Shown here: positions 5,387 through 6,897 of the stretch, in pieces
Numbering within the stretch: the stretch's first letter is position 1
How the letters are laid out: each line of letters starts with the position of its first letter
Source of the DNA: an uncultured Devosia sp.
Lineage (GTDB): Bacteria; Pseudomonadota; Alphaproteobacteria; Rhizobiales; Devosiaceae
Assembly (NCBI GenBank): GCA_946481445.1
Contig: CAMLOA010000101.1
Span: 1-6,897 of the forward strand
DNA length: 6,897 nucleotides
Direction: 5' to 3'
Notes under the pieces: generated by a model
The model's database searches: none
What the model saw: the letters and a program-made list of their open reading frames with translations, nothing else
Told to the model about the DNA's origin: nothing
Translations under genes and position numbers: made by a program

Positions 5387-6649
5387 ATGACCAAGCTGCG
5401 TCCCCCCGAGCATCCCCACCGTGCCCTCCTGATGGAGGAAGTCCACGCGCGTCCAGTAGAGATCGTTCCGGAATCCTGCCGGGTGCGGCGGCTGGTCTTC
5501 GTCATGCCGCCCGGGGCTGGCGCCATGCAGCGGGCCTTTGAGCGTTTCGCAGCATTTTGTGCAGCTGAGGCCCTCCCCGCACCGCAGGCGGGCAGCCGCC
5601 AATGCACTTTTGCGCGGCCGCAGCGTCAGGTCACCTGGGAATTCCACACCGAATTCGTCACCATCACCTGGCGCACAGGGCTCGGTGACTGGACGAGCTG
5701 GCCGGACGATATCGGACTATCCGCCATCGGCGAGGGCCAGCTGATCGGCGCCATGCGCATCGATCTGACGCCGGACGCCACCATTCCCGCCCGGCTGGTG
5801 CCGGGGTTCCAGCTTCCCAGCCTGTGCCTGGCCGACATCGAGTCCGGCAAGGCTCAGGTAGCGACGGACTTCGTGCCCGACGAAGACAGCTATACCCGCT
5901 TCGAGCTGGCCGCCGGCAATCTCACCCCGTTGCGTCGGTCGATCATCCTCAGGCGCCTGCTCGAGGTCGAGACCTACCGCAACATGGCTCTGTTGGGCCT
6001 GCCGCTGGCGCGCGAGCTTTCACCCACCATTCGCGCCATCGAAGTCGAATTGACCGAGCTTATCGGATCGCTGTCCGCCGCGACCACTCCGGAAACCGTT
6101 CAGGCGGCGCTCACGGCGCTGCATGCCCTTTCGGTCCGCTCGGGCCAGGTCTCCGAACGCCTCGGCTATCGCTTTGCGGCAGGCCGGGCCTATGGCGAGG
6201 TGCTGCGCACCCGTCTTGCAGGCCTGCGCGAGAGCGGCACGACCAGCGGCTCCACCCTCACCCACTACATCGGCAATCGCGTCGATCCCGGCCTGGCCAC
6301 CTGCGCGGCCCTAGAAAAGCGCCTGGCCGTGCTCTCGGACAAGATCGAGCGCGCCATCGCCCTGCTCGATGTCCGCATCGGCGTCGACATGCAGGTGCAG
6401 AACGCCACGCTGCTCGACAGTATTGCCCGCACCGCGCGCAGCCAGTTCCTGTTGCAGCGTACGGTGGAAGGCCTCTCGACCATTGCCATCAGCTATTACC
6501 TGCTGGGGATCATCGGCTATGCGCTGGCCGGCCCGCTCGAGCACCTGCATTGGGACAAGACCATGTCGTTGTCCCTGGCGGCGCCCTTCGTCGTTCTGCT
6601 GGTCTGGCTGATGGCCCGCTCTGTTCGCAAGGCCCACGAGCCGGCTTGA
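5387..6649 (+). CDS. DUF3422 family membrane-anchored protein of unknown function
   Basis: This 420-residue protein belongs to the uncharacterised DUF3422 family (predicted membrane-anchored proteins). The family-typical opening HPHRALLMEEVHARP lies at 9-23. Residues about 30-170 look like a mixed alpha/beta cytoplasmic domain. Residues about 180-350 are mostly helical and rich in Leu, Arg and Glu, likely a long helical bundle or coiled coil. Two hydrophobic segments follow (about 362-382, STIAISYYLLGIIGYALAG, and about 393-410). A short loop separates them, and a basic tail (RSVRKAHEPA) ends the protein. There is no signal peptide. The arrangement of soluble domain, long helix, two close C-terminal membrane helices and basic tail resembles CorA-type channels, but the GMN motif is absent (GYAL at the equivalent place). 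The gene is divergent from the osmoprotectant operon and probably single. No biochemical role is claimed. Confidence 0.88.
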   Translation: MTKLRPPEHPHRALLMEEVHARPVEIVPESCRVRRLVFVMPPGAGAMQRAFERFAAFCAAEALPAPQAGSRQCTFARPQRQVTWEFHTEFVTITWRTGLGDWTSWPDDIGLSAIGEGQLIGAMRIDLTPDATIPARLVPGFQLPSLCLADIESGKAQVATDFVPDEDSYTRFELAAGNLTPLRRSIILRRLLEVETYRNMALLGLPLARELSPTIRAIEVELTELIGSLSAATTPETVQAALTALHALSVRSGQVSERLGYRFAAGRAYGEVLRTRLAGLRESGTTSGSTLTHYIGNRVDPGLATCAALEKRLAVLSDKIERAIALLDVRIGVDMQVQNATLLDSIARTARSQFLLQRTVEGLSTIAISYYLLGIIGYALAGPLEHLHWDKTMSLSLAAPFVVLLVWLMARSVRKAHEPA

Positions 6650-6662
6650 AGACCGGCGGCTC
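6638..6662. terminator. Dyad across the convergent DUF3422 and rhaM stops, possible bidirectional terminator
   Basis: GAGCCG (6638-6643) and CGGCTC (6657-6662) form a 6-bp stem, with an alternative GCCGG/CCGGC pairing (6640-6644 with 6653-6657) inside it. It spans the entire 12-base gap and touches both stop codons. No T run follows on either strand, so termination activity is uncertain. Confidence 0.3.
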
Positions 6663-6897
6663 TACTTCATCCAGAAGACCGGTGTCAGGTCCACCGCGAT
6701 CGGCTCATTCTTCTCGTTGGTGGCCATGATGTCGGCCATATGCGCCCACCAGCGCTTCATGACTTCGGTATTTGGCAGGTCCGCCATGGTGTGGTCCGCC
6801 CGCCGCCAGAGCACGCCGAACAGCGTGTTGGTCTCCTCGTCCAGATGGATGGAATAGTCCTTCACGCCCGCCTCATGCAGCAGGTCGACGAGTTCGG
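6662..6897 (-). CDS. rhaM: L-rhamnose mutarotase, C-terminal part (gene runs off the window)
   Basis: L-rhamnose mutarotase interconverts the alpha and beta anomers of L-rhamnose, feeding rhamnose isomerase in the cytoplasm. The visible 77 residues are the C-terminal three quarters of a protein that is normally about 104 residues. They begin [20 protein letters not shown] and contain [27 protein letters not shown] and a closing [10 protein letters not shown]. These match E. coli RhaM (NYAIYLD, CQRWWKYMTDVM, LQEVFYLP) and more closely the rhizobial versions, including the ferredoxin-like dimer strand and the conserved RWW pair. The catalytic histidine (His22 in E. coli) and the true start lie beyond the window end. 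The frame is open to the edge, so the internal GTG at 6865 is not the start. Such genes usually end a rhamnose catabolic operon, which would lie to the right. Confidence 0.93.
   Translation of the reverse strand, partial: ELVDLLHEAGVKDYSIHLDEETNTLFGVLWRRADHTMADLPNTEVMKRWWAHMADIMATNEKNEPIAVDLTPVFWMK

Noticed and set aside
4978..5541. 187-codon plus-strand open frame across the divergent region
   Set aside because: Ala/Arg/Pro/Ser-rich, no start signal, and it overlaps the DUF3422 gene in the wrong frame.
4936..5607. 224-codon N-terminal extension of the yehZ frame
   Set aside because: It would bury the signal peptide in mid-protein; GGAGA before ATG 4935 and the family length support the short form.
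1..6897. tRNA, rRNA, CRISPR, insertion sequence or prophage signals
   Set aside because: I looked for repeats, transposase motifs and structured RNA genes and saw none; the window is ordinary metabolic and transport content.

Overview
The window reads as chromosomal DNA of a GC-rich alphaproteobacterium, most likely Hyphomicrobiales (Rhizobiales). The reasons are high GC content throughout, rhizobial-style wording in the CysG and rhamnose mutarotase proteins, and a DUF3422 membrane protein of a type common in that group. A finer placement (for example near Devosia) would be a guess. The gene-by-gene calls rest on recalled family sequences, not on a database search.

Layout: (1) Positions 1-1002, plus strand: the 3' part of cysG (siroheme synthase). 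A single in-frame TAA at 136-138 separates the end of the precorrin-2 dehydrogenase/ferrochelatase module from an otherwise intact uroporphyrinogen-III C-methyltransferase (SUMT) module. (2) Positions 1018-4935, minus strand: a complete four-gene ABC importer operon of the YehZYXW/OsmU type, transcribed as binding protein, long permease, ATPase, short permease. The last three genes are joined by ATGA overlaps. The binding protein is set apart by 134 bases that hold a stem-loop. (3) Positions 4936-5386: a 451-base divergent control region with an 8-bp inverted repeat and, just before the next gene, two back-to-back palindromes. (4) Positions 5387-6649, plus strand: a 420-residue DUF3422 protein with an alpha/beta front part, a long helical middle and two C-terminal membrane segments. 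(5) Positions 6662-6897, minus strand: the C-terminal part of L-rhamnose mutarotase, running off the window end.

Functionally, the centre of the window is an osmoprotectant (betaine-type) uptake system. The periplasmic protein captures solute, the two unequal permeases form the channel, and the ATPase, which carries a single C-terminal CBS-like motif, powers import. The flanking genes belong to unrelated pathways: siroheme supply for sulfite/nitrite reductases, and rhamnose catabolism. Both meet their neighbours convergently across very short gaps (15 and 12 bases). The least understood parts are the nonsense codon in cysG, the DUF3422 protein (whose C-terminal layout resembles CorA-type two-helix channels) and the control region it shares with the transporter. 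I did not find a clearly new multi-gene system.
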